From assembly GCA_947504875.1 (NCBI GenBank), contig CANNJI010000007.1, positions 1 through 48,281 of the forward strand: DNA of 48,281 nt. Direction: 5' to 3'. The notes under the pieces are model-generated. The model did no database searches, was not told where the DNA came from, and saw only the letters and a program-made list of their open reading frames with translations. Shown piece by piece: positions 7,609 through 16,381 of the stretch (its first letter is position 1; the number at the start of each line of letters is the position of its first letter). Both the position numbers and the translations under genes were made by a program. Source of the DNA: Legionellaceae bacterium (lineage in GTDB: Bacteria > Pseudomonadota > Gammaproteobacteria > Legionellales > Legionellaceae).

Positions 7609-8702
7609 CCTTCACGATTAAATTACCACGCGCATGCACAACCGTGCTGTCTATCACGGCAATAGCCATTGGTTTATTGCCTGCGATAAGTGTTGCAAAA
7701 CCCATCACAACCACGGATTTACTTAAAAACCTTCGCAAAGGCGAGCCATGGGACCGGGGCGTATTCACGGCGACAAAAATGGTGATGTTTCAGCAGGCCG
7801 CCAGCCGTGGTACCGACGCCACCAGTGTTTCAAAAATAACCTTGAATTACTTTACATCGACTGATTGCACCGCAACGGCTGGCACCAGTGTGCCGACCTA
7901 CACCACGCCAAATGGGACATCCTTTACGATAAATACGACCACACCCTTTGGCATGGTCGCGGCATCCGCATGGAACGTAGGAAACGCGAAAGTATCGCCT
8001 GCCGTGGCTGACATAGCGCTAATACAATCCATTGCGGTGACCTTAAAAAGCACCAACAGCAGCACACCACAAGCCGCGTTTACGAATGGCAGCGCACAAG
8101 TGATTAGTTATGCGTGCATTCCTGTCACGTGCACGGCGGGACCATCGGGAGAATGCACATCAGGAAGCGGCACACAGAGCTTTACCTTAAAAACAACTGC
8201 TGCTGTTGGCGACCCTGCGGACGGTGGTGTGATTGGTTGCCAGAACACAGGGACTTCGTTTAATTTATTCGATATCGTGGTTACCACGTCAGACCAAAGT
8301 ACTGGTCAAACATGGGCTGGTGGGTCGACAGTCGTAACGGGTGCTACCAGCACAACCGATGGAGCGGCCAATACCACAGCGATTGTTGCAGCACTTGGAA
8401 CTGGAACTACGTATGCAGCACGAACGTGTAATGAGCTGTCAGTAACGGGCGGTTTTACCAGCGGTTGGTTTTTACCGTCGGGAAGCGTTACAAATTCCCA
8501 ATTAAACTGTCTTTATAACAATCGAACAGCCATTGCCACGGGCTCGGTTGCGGCGGGAGGTGCTGGGTTCGCCAGCACCGTCTATTGGAGCTCTACCGAG
8601 GCCAGCTCCATCGATGCGTGGCGGCTGAACTTCGGCAGCGGCAGCCAGATCAGCGTCGTCAAGGTCAATAGCTTTAGGGTTCGTTGTTCTCGGGCTTTTT
8701 AA
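7605..8702 (+). CDS. DGR variable protein with C-type-lectin-like (DUF1566) end
   Basis: A predicted exported protein of 365 aa. It has a basic N-terminus, a hydrophobic segment (about residues 13-30) and a likely signal peptidase I site after SVA; I see no lipobox. The middle is rich in Thr, Ser and Ala. The C-terminus (YWSSTEAS...AWRLNF...FRVRCSR) is the fold used by Legionella DGR targets such as LdtA, with the variable residues spread over a ligand-binding surface. It starts with ATGA overlap on cyclase 2 and AGGAG 6 nt upstream. Such proteins are generally surface-exposed and bind ligands of unknown identity; here co-expression with a RiPP cyclase is unusual. Confidence 0.88.
   Translation: MTFTIKLPRACTTVLSITAIAIGLLPAISVAKPITTTDLLKNLRKGEPWDRGVFTATKMVMFQQAASRGTDATSVSKITLNYFTSTDCTATAGTSVPTYTTPNGTSFTINTTTPFGMVAASAWNVGNAKVSPAVADIALIQSIAVTLKSTNSSTPQAAFTNGSAQVISYACIPVTCTAGPSGECTSGSGTQSFTLKTTAAVGDPADGGVIGCQNTGTSFNLFDIVVTTSDQSTGQTWAGGSTVVTGATSTTDGAANTTAIVAALGTGTTYAARTCNELSVTGGFTSGWFLPSGSVTNSQLNCLYNNRTAIATGSVAAGGAGFASTVYWSSTEASSIDAWRLNFGSGSQISVVKVNSFRVRCSRAF
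8564..8694 (+). other. DGR variable region (VR)
   Basis: This 131-bp stretch aligns without gaps to 9278-9408 (constant offset of 714 bp). I count 15 differences, 14 of them at template adenines, clustered in AAC/AAT/GAC codons that change to Val, Ser, Gly, Ile or Asp. The remaining one is C to T (ACC to ATC, Thr to Ile). Both copies end with TTTAGGGTTCGTTGTTCTCGGG and diverge after it, which marks the site where homing begins (IMH). Confidence 0.93.
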
Positions 8703-8747
8703 CCCTTTATCACTTTATCCCTTTTGTTTTGACTTTGACCTTGCAGT

Positions 8748-8762
8748 ACCCGCGTAGCGGGT
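8748..8762. promoter_or_regulatory. Hairpin downstream of VR
   Basis: ACCCGC-GTA-GCGGGT, a perfect 6-bp stem about 50 bp after the VR. In the Bordetella phage DGR an inverted repeat just after the VR raises homing efficiency. This one is farther away and could also be a weak terminator, since a T-rich stretch (8768-8776) follows. Confidence 0.5.
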
Positions 8763-8785
8763 CGTTATATTTTTAGGATATCCAG

Positions 8786-9127
8786 ATGGCACTTTACACG
8801 GAGTTATCGGTTTACCGTGATACGTATCAGTTGATTTTAAAGGTATTTGAATACACGAAAGACTTTCCCAAGGAATACAAGTATACCTTGGGGCAAGATA
8901 TGAAACGTGATGCGCTGCATCTGCTTCGTTGTATTTATCGTGCCAACAAGCACAAAAACAGAGCCGAGCAACTGGATGTATTTTTAGATGAATTTGAGCT
9001 GTTGAAATTAGAAATTCGCCTTAGCACAGACATGAAACTGTTCTCAATCAAAAAACAGGCCACATTGAGCGCACTCATGGACAGCATAGGCAAACAGGTT
9101 ACTGGCTGGCGAAATGCAAGTCGGTAA
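8786..9127 (+). CDS. avd: DGR accessory protein Avd (four-helix bundle)
   Basis: 113 aa, all-helical, matching the Avd / 23S rRNA intervening-sequence-protein type in length and pattern (opening with short helices, then KRDALHLLRCIYRANKHK). Avd forms a pentameric barrel that binds the reverse transcriptase and template RNA and is required for cDNA priming. The position between target gene and template repeat is standard. A ribosome site (AGGATATCC) precedes the ATG. Confidence 0.88.
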   Translation: MALYTELSVYRDTYQLILKVFEYTKDFPKEYKYTLGQDMKRDALHLLRCIYRANKHKNRAEQLDVFLDEFELLKLEIRLSTDMKLFSIKKQATLSALMDSIGKQVTGWRNASR

Positions 9128-9277
9128 ACGCCGGAATTACGTGCGTTACGGCGTTCGTAAGCGAGCATGTTTTGTTTAAAAGCGATAAAGGGACTGCTTG
9201 GACTATTCAAGGCAGTTGAATTGCGTCATGGCAGGATGCCTTGCCATGGCTATAACGCCTTTATTTATTGTGGTCAG

Positions 9278-9408
9278 TGGGTTCGCCAGCACCAACTATT
9301 GGAGCTCTACCGAGGCCAGCTCCACCAATGCGTGGCGGCTGAACTTCAACAACGGCAACCAGAACAGCAACAACAAGGACAATAACTTTAGGGTTCGTTG
9401 TTCTCGGG
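9278..9408 (+). ncRNA. DGR template repeat (TR) within the TR RNA
   Basis: Template for mutagenic homing: the same 131 bp as the VR but with unaltered AAC/AAT codons (the tract after TTC is a run of Asn codons). It lies between avd and the reverse transcriptase gene. The region 9128-9277 before it has further stem potential (ACGCCG at 9129 with CGGCGT at 9150), and 9409-9484 is the spacer to the reverse transcriptase, which in Bordetella primes cDNA synthesis. The short frames through the TR are a by-product of its likeness to the target gene. Confidence 0.9.
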
Positions 9409-9437
9409 GTTTTAAACAAAATAGATAAACGAAGCAG

Positions 9438-9470
9438 GCGTGGGCATCCAGTGTGTCCACGCTTTCTTTT
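9438..9470 (+). terminator. Terminator-like hairpin after TR
   Basis: GCGTGG (9438-9443) pairs with CCACGC (9457-9462) and is followed by TTTCTTTT. It may end the TR RNA or lower read-through into the reverse transcriptase gene, or it may be a structural part of the TR RNA spacer. Confidence 0.5.
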
Positions 9471-9484
9471 AAAGATGAGCATTT

Positions 9485-10690
9485 ATGATTGATACAACCG
9501 AAATTAAACAGACCGAATCTCAACACGTAACCCTTGAATCGTTGTTTCAGGCTTACTTCGATTGCCGTCACAATAAGCGGCAAACCATGAATGCACTGGC
9601 TTTTGAAGCGGATTATGAGCGTAATTTGGTGATATTACACGATGAGATTAATCGTGGCGATTACCATCCGGGCCGCTCGATTGCCTTTGTGGTAACCAAG
9701 CCGGTTAATCGTGAAATCTTTGCGGCGGATTTTCGAGACCGTGTGGTGCATCACTGGATTGCCAGTCAACTCAACCCTCTGTTTGAGCGCGCGTTTATTT
9801 ATGACAGTTACGCCAGTCGCAAAGGACAGGGTGTGCATGTAGGCATTGAACGAGCAAATCGTTTTATCAGGCAGTGCTCGCATCACTACAGTCGAGATTG
9901 TTATGTTTTAAAGCTGGACATCCGAAATTTTTTTATCCGCATCAACAAACACATTTTACTGGCCAAACTACATCCCTTTATCGAGCAGCATTACCGGCAT
10001 CCTAATCAGAGTATCCTTCTTGAATTGATTAACAAGGTTGTCTTAAATGACCCGACTACGAATTGCTATATTAAAAGCAATAAACGCCTGTGGAATGATT
10101 TCCCACCTGACAAAAGCTTGTTTCATGGGCGGCCTGGGTGCGGATTACCTATTGGTAATTTTACCAGCCAAATATTTGCCAATTTTTACCTTAATTCATT
10201 TGACCATTTTGTAAAACATGATTTGGGCGTGCGTTTTTATGGTCGCTATGTCGATGATTTTATTTTGATACATGAAGACCAAGCATACTTAAAGGCGTTA
10301 ATTCCAACGCTAGCTCAATTTCTTCACGAAGAATTACAGCTTGACCTGCATCCACGGAAAATTCATTTACAACACTACGCCAATGGCGTTAATTTTTTGG
10401 GCGTCACCATTAAACCCAATCGCATTTATATTGGCAAGCGCACCAAAGGCAATTTTTACGATGCCATAACCCAGCATAACAATAAGACCCGTGAGAAAAA
10501 GCCAAGCTTGGATGAGCAGGCCGTTTTTTTGTGCAGCATGAATTCTTACCTAGGCCTTATGAAGCACTACAATACCTACCGATTAAGACGGCGCATGCTC
10601 CGCAAGCACTTATCTATATGGTGGTGGAATTTAATGTATTTAAGTGGTGGCGCCAGCAAGCTGGTTCCAAGGCAAAGAACGATACGATGA
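9485..10690 (+). CDS. DGR reverse transcriptase
   Basis: 401 aa with the DGR-type motif LPIGNFTSQ (221-229) and the catalytic YVDD (255-258); group II intron enzymes instead have QGxPxSP at the first site. It copies TR RNA into cDNA with errors at adenines, and the cDNA then replaces the VR. No maturase or endonuclease domain is present. The DDE transposase gene starts 12 bp after its stop, so the two are likely on one transcript. Confidence 0.95.
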   Translation: MIDTTEIKQTESQHVTLESLFQAYFDCRHNKRQTMNALAFEADYERNLVILHDEINRGDYHPGRSIAFVVTKPVNREIFAADFRDRVVHHWIASQLNPLFERAFIYDSYASRKGQGVHVGIERANRFIRQCSHHYSRDCYVLKLDIRNFFIRINKHILLAKLHPFIEQHYRHPNQSILLELINKVVLNDPTTNCYIKSNKRLWNDFPPDKSLFHGRPGCGLPIGNFTSQIFANFYLNSFDHFVKHDLGVRFYGRYVDDFILIHEDQAYLKALIPTLAQFLHEELQLDLHPRKIHLQHYANGVNFLGVTIKPNRIYIGKRTKGNFYDAITQHNNKTREKKPSLDEQAVFLCSMNSYLGLMKHYNTYRLRRRMLRKHLSIWWWNLMYLSGGASKLVPRQRTIR

Positions 10691-10702
10691 TTTGAGTGCA
10701 CA

Positions 10703-12172
10703 ATGAGTTTAGATGTAGATGGATTTACAAACGACATCGAGGGTGGTGAGGTGGTGATTAAAATCAGTTCCGACCATCGATTACTGAAATTAGCACGTAA
10801 TCTTCCCTGGGATGAAATGCTCGAAGTCATTTTGCCAGATTTAAAACGCACCGAAAAGAAATATTGGTGGTTGGGACGGCCCATACGAGTGCGTATTCAT
10901 TTGGGCGTTTATATTTTACAGCAGATGCTTGATTTAACGGATCGCGTAGCTGAACAGCAGGTACGTGACAACGCGGCTTTTCGCCTATTTTGTGGCTATG
11001 GTCTGTTAAAAAAATGGCATGCGCCAGACCATACAAAAATCGAAACCTTTCGTTCGCGACTAACGGCCGAAACACAGCGCAAACTGGCCAACATGATGAG
11101 TCAACAGGCGGTTAAGTTGGGCTATGCTAATCCAGCAAATTACGACGTAGATTCAACTGTTCAGGAGTCCAATACCAGCTATCCCGCGCTGGTTAATTTG
11201 TTACTCAAGGTCGCCATTCTTACCAAAACAGCAGCCAAAGCACTTAATCAACATTGTCATGCAGGCCATCAAATCTATCACGTCAACATCAGTCGCTTGA
11301 AACAGATAGCACTCTATTATTTTCGCCTCAAACGGGATAAGTCGCCAGCCGAATTATTAAAATCAGTACAGAAACGATTGTGGAGCGAGACCTATGAGGA
11401 GGTGTTGCCGGTGCTTAATAATATGCATCAATTGACCAATAAAGTAGCCGCAGGCAAATACTGGCCGATTCGTCGCGCCATAGACATTCTTTCTTGGCGG
11501 GGAAGCCAACTGCTTCAACAGATACACGGTTATCTATTTGAAGGCATTATTAATACAACCATTTCGTCATTGCATGCCTATGATGTGGGCTGCTTTAATA
11601 AAGGAAAATTGAACAAAGGCCTGCAATTTGGGCGAGCCTATCAACTGGGTCGAGTTGAGGGCAACTTTCTTGTTGTTGGCGAATGCACGTCCGTTTACAT
11701 GCCCGATGCTCCGTCGTTACCCGCTATGATTGCTTTGCATCAGAATCTCTTTGGTCAGGGTACCTTACAATCAATAGCAACTGACAAAGGGTATTATTCT
11801 TTTGATAATGAGAGGAGCCTTGAAACGGCAGGAGTTAAGGATATTTATTTGCCAAGACCCAATCGAACACTGAATGCACCGCTTGAAAAGACACCAGGGC
11901 CTATTCGCCAGCTTCTTCATGATCGTCGTGCGGGCATTGAGCCGTTAATCGGCCATACAAAACAAGGCGGTCAAATCGGCAGGAGCCGTATGAAATCTGA
12001 TGAAACCACGAAAAGTGCGGGCTATGCTTCGGTGTTTGGTTTTAATACAAGACAGCTTACGCGGTATCTTGCAGGAGAGGTTCGTCCGAAAATTGATAAA
12101 GTTGCGAGTATCGCCGCAAATGATTGTCAAATTGTTGAAAACGTGGCCACCAAGCAAGGGGGAGCAGCGTGA
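10703..12172 (+). CDS. DDE transposase (IS5/IS1182-like, DUF772 N-terminus)
   Basis: 489 aa. The N-terminal DNA-binding part (RIHLGVYILQQMLDLTD...FRLFCGY, 64-99) resembles DUF772. The acidic triad appears intact: Asp at VDST (about 150), Asp at TDKGYY (about 350) and Glu at GIEPLIGH (about 412). The family assignment is from memory of the pattern; no IS name is given. The right inverted repeat lies 71 bp after the stop. The nearest matching left repeat is 5.3 kb upstream at 5397, so the enzyme probably moves the whole DGR/RiPP unit. Confidence 0.85.
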   Translation: MSLDVDGFTNDIEGGEVVIKISSDHRLLKLARNLPWDEMLEVILPDLKRTEKKYWWLGRPIRVRIHLGVYILQQMLDLTDRVAEQQVRDNAAFRLFCGYGLLKKWHAPDHTKIETFRSRLTAETQRKLANMMSQQAVKLGYANPANYDVDSTVQESNTSYPALVNLLLKVAILTKTAAKALNQHCHAGHQIYHVNISRLKQIALYYFRLKRDKSPAELLKSVQKRLWSETYEEVLPVLNNMHQLTNKVAAGKYWPIRRAIDILSWRGSQLLQQIHGYLFEGIINTTISSLHAYDVGCFNKGKLNKGLQFGRAYQLGRVEGNFLVVGECTSVYMPDAPSLPAMIALHQNLFGQGTLQSIATDKGYYSFDNERSLETAGVKDIYLPRPNRTLNAPLEKTPGPIRQLLHDRRAGIEPLIGHTKQGGQIGRSRMKSDETTKSAGYASVFGFNTRQLTRYLAGEVRPKIDKVASIAANDCQIVENVATKQGGAA

Positions 12173-12243
12173 GCAATGCGCCAATCTAGTTTTAAGTGAG
12201 CCAAATAAATCAAAATAACAACAAGAAGAGTATTTTACAATCA

Positions 12244-12263
12244 AATCATTTCGCGACAGCGAC
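12244..12263 (-). repeat. Right terminal inverted repeat of the transposon
   Basis: Exact reverse complement of 5397-5416, followed directly by the target duplication TAAGTG. Confidence 0.8.
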
Positions 12264-12295
12264 TAAGTGGTGTGTAAGGGAGCCGAGTAACCGCC

Positions 12296-13414
12296 TCACC
12301 TTTTGGTGGTAATAGATCGTCGATAAAAAGATTGTTCATTTGTAGTCTCCTTGGGTTGGCCCATGTGGTCAGCGGGTGCTTCCCTCGTGGCCTCCATGGG
12401 GATTAATAATAAAGTATCGATTGAGCAACAACGTAAAACACCTTTGCACCACGATGTCCATCGATCGATATAGTGTCCAATGCAAGCCGTGCTTGCACCT
12501 TGCGCATAACGCTGGGCTAGTTTCGTTCGATGGTTTTCTATGCAGGTTTTTGCAATTTCAGGCGCGCCACAAAAATGAACACCTAAAAAATCAAAGCCTT
12601 TTTTTATACATCCAAAAAATGTTTTATCGGGATGCATTTTTAGTTTAAGACGATCTAAAATGATATAAGTTTGCTTAATGATCTTTCGGAGCTGATGTTT
12701 TGTTTTCACCATCACAATCCAGTCGTCCATGAAACGAACATAAAACCCGGATTTGGCGAATGCATCATCCAGTGGCTGAAGATATAAAGCGGCTACCAAT
12801 GGAGATAACGGACAACCCATGGGTATGCCTTGCCGAAAATGATAATAATGACCTTCTCTTGTTTCAAGACGCTGACAATATTGCTCAATTAAATGGAGAA
12901 GCACGGGACAGTTGAGCTTTTTTTTCATTAATGCCATTAAAATTGAATGGTCGATTGATTCATAATAATGGTAGGCATCACTTTTTAAGACATGATGATA
13001 CTGAGAGGCCTTTTGATGCACCTGTCTAATCGCTGCATGAATGCCTCCTGCACCTTTTAAATGTGTACAATGTGGGAACTCACTTATAGAAAATAAAGGC
13101 TGCAAGGTAATACTTAATGCTTTTAAGACCAAAGCATCCATTGCATCCCAACTGCTAATAAATTCGTCATTTATTTTAAAACGTCGCAGCGGACTAAACC
13201 GATAGTTGCCAGTCAAAAGTTTGTGTTGTAACTCTGATTTAAGTTGTATCCAATTGAAACGTAGATCCCAGACACTATTATTATGATGAGCATCTTTACG
13301 TTGCGAACAGATCCACGAATAGGCACGATCCAATATCGCGTCGGTTACCAATTCGTTCACTGCCACTGCAAGGATTTCATTCATAAAAGATGCCGTTATC
13401 CTAATGTTGAGCAT
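12296..13414 (-). CDS. Orphan reverse transcriptase (unknown group)
   Basis: 372 aa with the full set of core motifs: first Asp in KSDAYHYYESIDH (about 146), GIPMGCPLSP (196-205) and FMDD (229-232 region), then GFDFLGVHF. The GxPxSP form is like group II intron enzymes and differs from the DGR enzyme nearby. It lacks a recognisable maturase or endonuclease region, and only 57 bp separate it from the B1 gene upstream, leaving no room for intron domains I-III. An alternative start is ATG 13384; neither has a good ribosome site. It could be a defence-type, DRT-like or other domesticated enzyme. It lies in the same direction as the RiPP genes and may be co-transcribed. Confidence 0.85.
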   Translation of the reverse strand: MLNIRITASFMNEILAVAVNELVTDAILDRAYSWICSQRKDAHHNNSVWDLRFNWIQLKSELQHKLLTGNYRFSPLRRFKINDEFISSWDAMDALVLKALSITLQPLFSISEFPHCTHLKGAGGIHAAIRQVHQKASQYHHVLKSDAYHYYESIDHSILMALMKKKLNCPVLLHLIEQYCQRLETREGHYYHFRQGIPMGCPLSPLVAALYLQPLDDAFAKSGFYVRFMDDWIVMVKTKHQLRKIIKQTYIILDRLKLKMHPDKTFFGCIKKGFDFLGVHFCGAPEIAKTCIENHRTKLAQRYAQGASTACIGHYIDRWTSWCKGVLRCCSIDTLLLIPMEATREAPADHMGQPKETTNEQSFYRRSITTKR

Positions 13415-13471
13415 ACATGTTGCATGTTGTTTTGCGTAGTCCCGTAAATTACAACAACATTGTTCATCATT

Positions 13472-13780
13472 TTATACACGATTGCAAGAGTCATCATTGG
13501 TGATGATAAGCAACTTTAGTGCTGCCATTTCTTCAACAAATTGTGTCACATCATTTATACATTCATCTTCTGTAACTTCATAGTGTTTATGAACATGTTT
13601 ACAAAGCGCATCCAACGATAATGTATTGTTTTCCAATAAAGTCCATAATACGGCACCTGTGGGATTCACGTTACAAAACGTATTCATGTCGGGGTCTAGC
13701 ATCACCATATCGGTGTTTATTTGTGTATAAGCCACATGCTGGTTTCTGGAAATATTACTGGTTAAACAGAGTGTATTCAT
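13472..13780 (-). CDS. PqqD-like RRE protein (lasso B1)
   Basis: 102 aa with the PqqD/RRE pattern: MLDPDMNTFCNVNPTGAVLW, then LLENN and a helical C-terminal half. In lasso-peptide pathways such B1 proteins bind the precursor leader (YxxP motif) and deliver it to the B2 protease. A good ribosome site (AAAGGA, 6 nt) precedes the ATG, and the gene follows the kinase by 10 bp. A matching leader is present in the peptide at 5796-5957. Confidence 0.87.
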   Translation of the reverse strand: MNTLCLTSNISRNQHVAYTQINTDMVMLDPDMNTFCNVNPTGAVLWTLLENNTLSLDALCKHVHKHYEVTEDECINDVTQFVEEMAALKLLIITNDDSCNRV

Positions 13781-13790
13781 AGCGAGTCCT

Positions 13791-14720
13791 TTATTGAGTT
13801 AACGTATTTTCGGTAATTCCACGTGTCATAAGATCGGTCTTAATCTGATTGAGAAGTGTATCTAATTTAAATTCATTAACAGGGCGCGTAATGCGAACAA
13901 GCTCTACTTTGCTGGCAAGCATCATGCATTGTTTAAAACAAAGATGTTCGCGCGCTCGATTGCTTAAATACTGTTTTCGATAAACATGATGCTGCAATGC
14001 ATGACATTTTTCCATGCCTTCAAGGGTTGTCATGCTTATTTCTTTTTGATGATGCGTTTCTAAAAGATACACCATTTTGAGTGGTGTGGCTTTATTGTGA
14101 AATTGTTGTCTTAATGGTACTGCAAATTTATCGAGAGTGGGTCTGATTTTTTTTAAGGGTTGTGTGTTAATAATTAACTGTTTTGCTGCATCCGCCCATA
14201 ATTTTATTTGTGGAAAACTAGGCAAAACCTCACCAACATGATTAATGGCACAGACATCGTCCGCAAGAATAGAATAACCACGCTTAAAAAACGCACCAGA
14301 CAATGTCGATTTCCCAGCACCGGAATCGCCGATGAACGATACGCATTGACTCCCTATTTTTATCGCATTGCCATGTAATAAAAGTAACTGTCGTTGCATT
14401 AATAAAGCACCCATGCAAGAACCTAATACAAACAACCGTATGCTGTCTTCATCGGATTCAGGCATTGGATCAATATGAATTTGATCGCCATTGGTTATTA
14501 AAAAGCGAGCTACTTGTGGGACATGCAGCCAAAATTCAGTGCTTGTTGCTTGATAAAATGCGGTCTTTAATGAAGGCGGCTCAATCAAACCGTTAGGACT
14601 TACGGTACTAAAAGCAATCCTAATCTGACTGGTATCTTGTTCCGCGTGTGCGTTGGATAATAATTCTCTAAAGGGCAACTCACTCTGAATCGTGAGATCA
14701 AAAGCACGATAGTTATACAT
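13791..14720 (-). CDS. HPr kinase-like peptide kinase (lasso tailoring)
   Basis: 309 aa from ATG 14720, which overlaps the end of the B2 gene (a longer GTG start at 14741 is possible). The P-loop GDSGAGKST (131-139) and the following ADDVCAI with flanking pattern match the HprK C-terminal kinase fold. Related kinases in paeninodin-type clusters phosphorylate the C-terminal Ser of the lasso precursor. The candidate precursor here ends in Ser, which fits. The N-terminal 100 residues are unlike HprK itself, so a role in sugar regulation is unlikely. Confidence 0.82.
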   Translation of the reverse strand: MYNYRAFDLTIQSELPFRELLSNAHAEQDTSQIRIAFSTVSPNGLIEPPSLKTAFYQATSTEFWLHVPQVARFLITNGDQIHIDPMPESDEDSIRLFVLGSCMGALLMQRQLLLLHGNAIKIGSQCVSFIGDSGAGKSTLSGAFFKRGYSILADDVCAINHVGEVLPSFPQIKLWADAAKQLIINTQPLKKIRPTLDKFAVPLRQQFHNKATPLKMVYLLETHHQKEISMTTLEGMEKCHALQHHVYRKQYLSNRAREHLCFKQCMMLASKVELVRITRPVNEFKLDTLLNQIKTDLMTRGITENTLTQ

Positions 14721-15192
14721 GATGGATGCTATCCTTTGCACTACTCACATAGCTTGATACCACGTGGTAATCCAGTAATCCCTGGCCGCCTGTGATGGCG
14801 ATGGGCCCAGCCGTTATCCAAGCGTGTGCCGCATATCCGCTCACTTCATCGGCTGATGGTTTAAAACCAATATAAAATATATAGGGGATGCGATACAATC
14901 GGCACCAGCATTTCGCTACCATCGCTTGCGTTAAACAACTTGAATCCCATGGGGTGTATTTAGCTGCCAATCGAACGGATTGGCCTATGAGACGGGCCTG
15001 TTGATATTGATGGTGAGATATCAAGGTAGAAATCGTTAGTGTTTTTTCAAATCGACCAAAATAGACGGTTAAACGTCGTAAGGGTAGTATATTGATGGCA
15101 GCCCGTGCAATGCCACAAAGAATGAAATTGACGATAAAAAATAACAGGTGCTTGCGTGGCATGCGTAAACAGGTCATGATTTTTGATGGCAT
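14713..15192 (-). CDS. Transglutaminase-like leader peptidase (lasso B2)
   Basis: 159 aa from ATG 15192; a longer frame reaches 15240 but would overlap the oxidoreductase gene. The Cys-protease motif DSSCLTQA (Cys86) and the His in AAHAW (His123), with an Asp near DYHV (141), form the transglutaminase-like triad. B2 proteins cut the leader after the penultimate Thr. A hydrophobic N-terminal stretch (15-36) hints at membrane association. It sits between oxidoreductase and kinase in a tight operon. Confidence 0.87.
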   Translation of the reverse strand: MPSKIMTCLRMPRKHLLFFIVNFILCGIARAAINILPLRRLTVYFGRFEKTLTISTLISHHQYQQARLIGQSVRLAAKYTPWDSSCLTQAMVAKCWCRLYRIPYIFYIGFKPSADEVSGYAAHAWITAGPIAITGGQGLLDYHVVSSYVSSAKDSIHHV

Positions 15193-15196
15193 GGTG

Positions 15197-16243
15197 TTAT
15201 TCGACCTCTTGCAATGAAGCGTATCGAGGAAGCAAAGCACATTGTATCATTGAATTGATCGACACCTGTTCATGCAGCCACGCGGGGAATACTCGTTTCA
15301 AATATTTCGCAAAAGGCCAAATCGCAGAAACATTATAGCTCAAGCGCCCCATGGTATAAGGAATCGTTTCGGGGAACGCTATCCCTAATCCATATATGCC
15401 TGGAGCAATCACGCCGGTTTGTGAGTCGTATAAAAAATCATGGGGTAATCCCTCTATATTTATGTCTCGTCGCGCAAAACCAACTGCATAAATGGCTTTG
15501 TTACAGCGGGGAATATGTGTTATTAAATTCGATGGCATTACAGGGTAGCACTCAATGTGAGATGCCAAAGGCAGTGAGGCAACATGTTGGTCGAACGAGC
15601 GTTCTGAACGGTAAAAATGAATAATTTTTACCGCTTTTGTTTTTGCTAAATTCTCTTCAACCGTTCTTGCGGATTGATATGATCCAAAAACGGCAATTGT
15701 ATCCTCTACATGGATAGCTTGATTGAGCAATTCTGAATGCATTGCCGTTTTAAATGGGATGGTGATGAGATGGGGGAAAGGTAATGTCCGTGCCCGTGCG
15801 CCCAGCGCTAAAATTACTTTTTGCGTTGTGAGTTGTTGCCCCGACGCCAAGCGTAATTGCCATCCTGTTGATGTGTGACCAAGTTCTAAGACTTTATCAC
15901 GAATACTGATTACTTTATTTCTCAGTGTCTCTGTAATCCATCGGAGTGGTTCTGCCGCAATCATTAATGGGCACATCCCTTCGGGTTTAGCGCGCTCGAT
16001 TAAAAAGGGTTGGCGACTACATTCAAATTCAAACGCATCAAATGCTTTATAAAATTTAATAAACGACTCAATGGGTGTATTACTGTGAACTTGTCCCCAA
16101 GCGCTTCCAAAATCACCCACTGTAAAAGAAGGATCAATCCACGCGATTTTATTTAAAGAAATATTAGCATCGATCAGTTGACCTATTGCCGCGATTCCTG
16201 CTGGCCCTGCCCCAACGACAACCCATTGTAATCCGTCTGTCAC
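15197..16243 (-). CDS. FAD/NAD(P)-binding oxidoreductase
   Basis: 348 aa, starting at GTG 16243. The N-terminal dinucleotide fold has GAGPAG (residues 11-16); a second, weaker nucleotide motif is seen at VFGSYQSA. The size and pattern are like flavin-dependent monooxygenases or thioredoxin-reductase-like proteins without a CxxC pair. As first gene of the minus-strand RiPP operon (oxidoreductase, B2, kinase, B1) it is likely a tailoring enzyme, but the reaction is unknown. The intergenic region to 16381 contains AT-rich promoter-like sequence (TATAAT-type near 16336) and a TCACT...AGTGA inverted repeat. Confidence 0.8.
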   Translation of the reverse strand: MTDGLQWVVVGAGPAGIAAIGQLIDANISLNKIAWIDPSFTVGDFGSAWGQVHSNTPIESFIKFYKAFDAFEFECSRQPFLIERAKPEGMCPLMIAAEPLRWITETLRNKVISIRDKVLELGHTSTGWQLRLASGQQLTTQKVILALGARARTLPFPHLITIPFKTAMHSELLNQAIHVEDTIAVFGSYQSARTVEENLAKTKAVKIIHFYRSERSFDQHVASLPLASHIECYPVMPSNLITHIPRCNKAIYAVGFARRDINIEGLPHDFLYDSQTGVIAPGIYGLGIAFPETIPYTMGRLSYNVSAIWPFAKYLKRVFPAWLHEQVSINSMIQCALLPRYASLQEVE

Positions 16244-16381
16244 AGCATGTTTTCCCTAATTAAAAATTAACCGTTAGAAGCTGCCAGGCAAGTTAGGCCA
16301 ATGGCACGTGACTTTGCTCCGATACTTTTTGATTATAATATATCACTAATATTAAGTGACACCAGATTCAATGGAGTATAT

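Noticed and set aside
9167-9428. Short open frames through the DGR template repeat
   Set aside because: The frame resembles the end of the target protein because the TR is a copy of the VR; no separate protein is needed to explain it.
10675-10700. Possible internal left end of a simple IS (TGATTTGA near the reverse transcriptase stop)
   Set aside because: Only about 8 bases match the inner part of the end region (just beyond the 20-bp repeat), the outer GTCGCTGTCGCG part is missing, and no target duplication is present.
12296-13414. Group II intron
   Set aside because: No maturase region, no domain V-like sequence recognised, and only 57 bp to the upstream gene.
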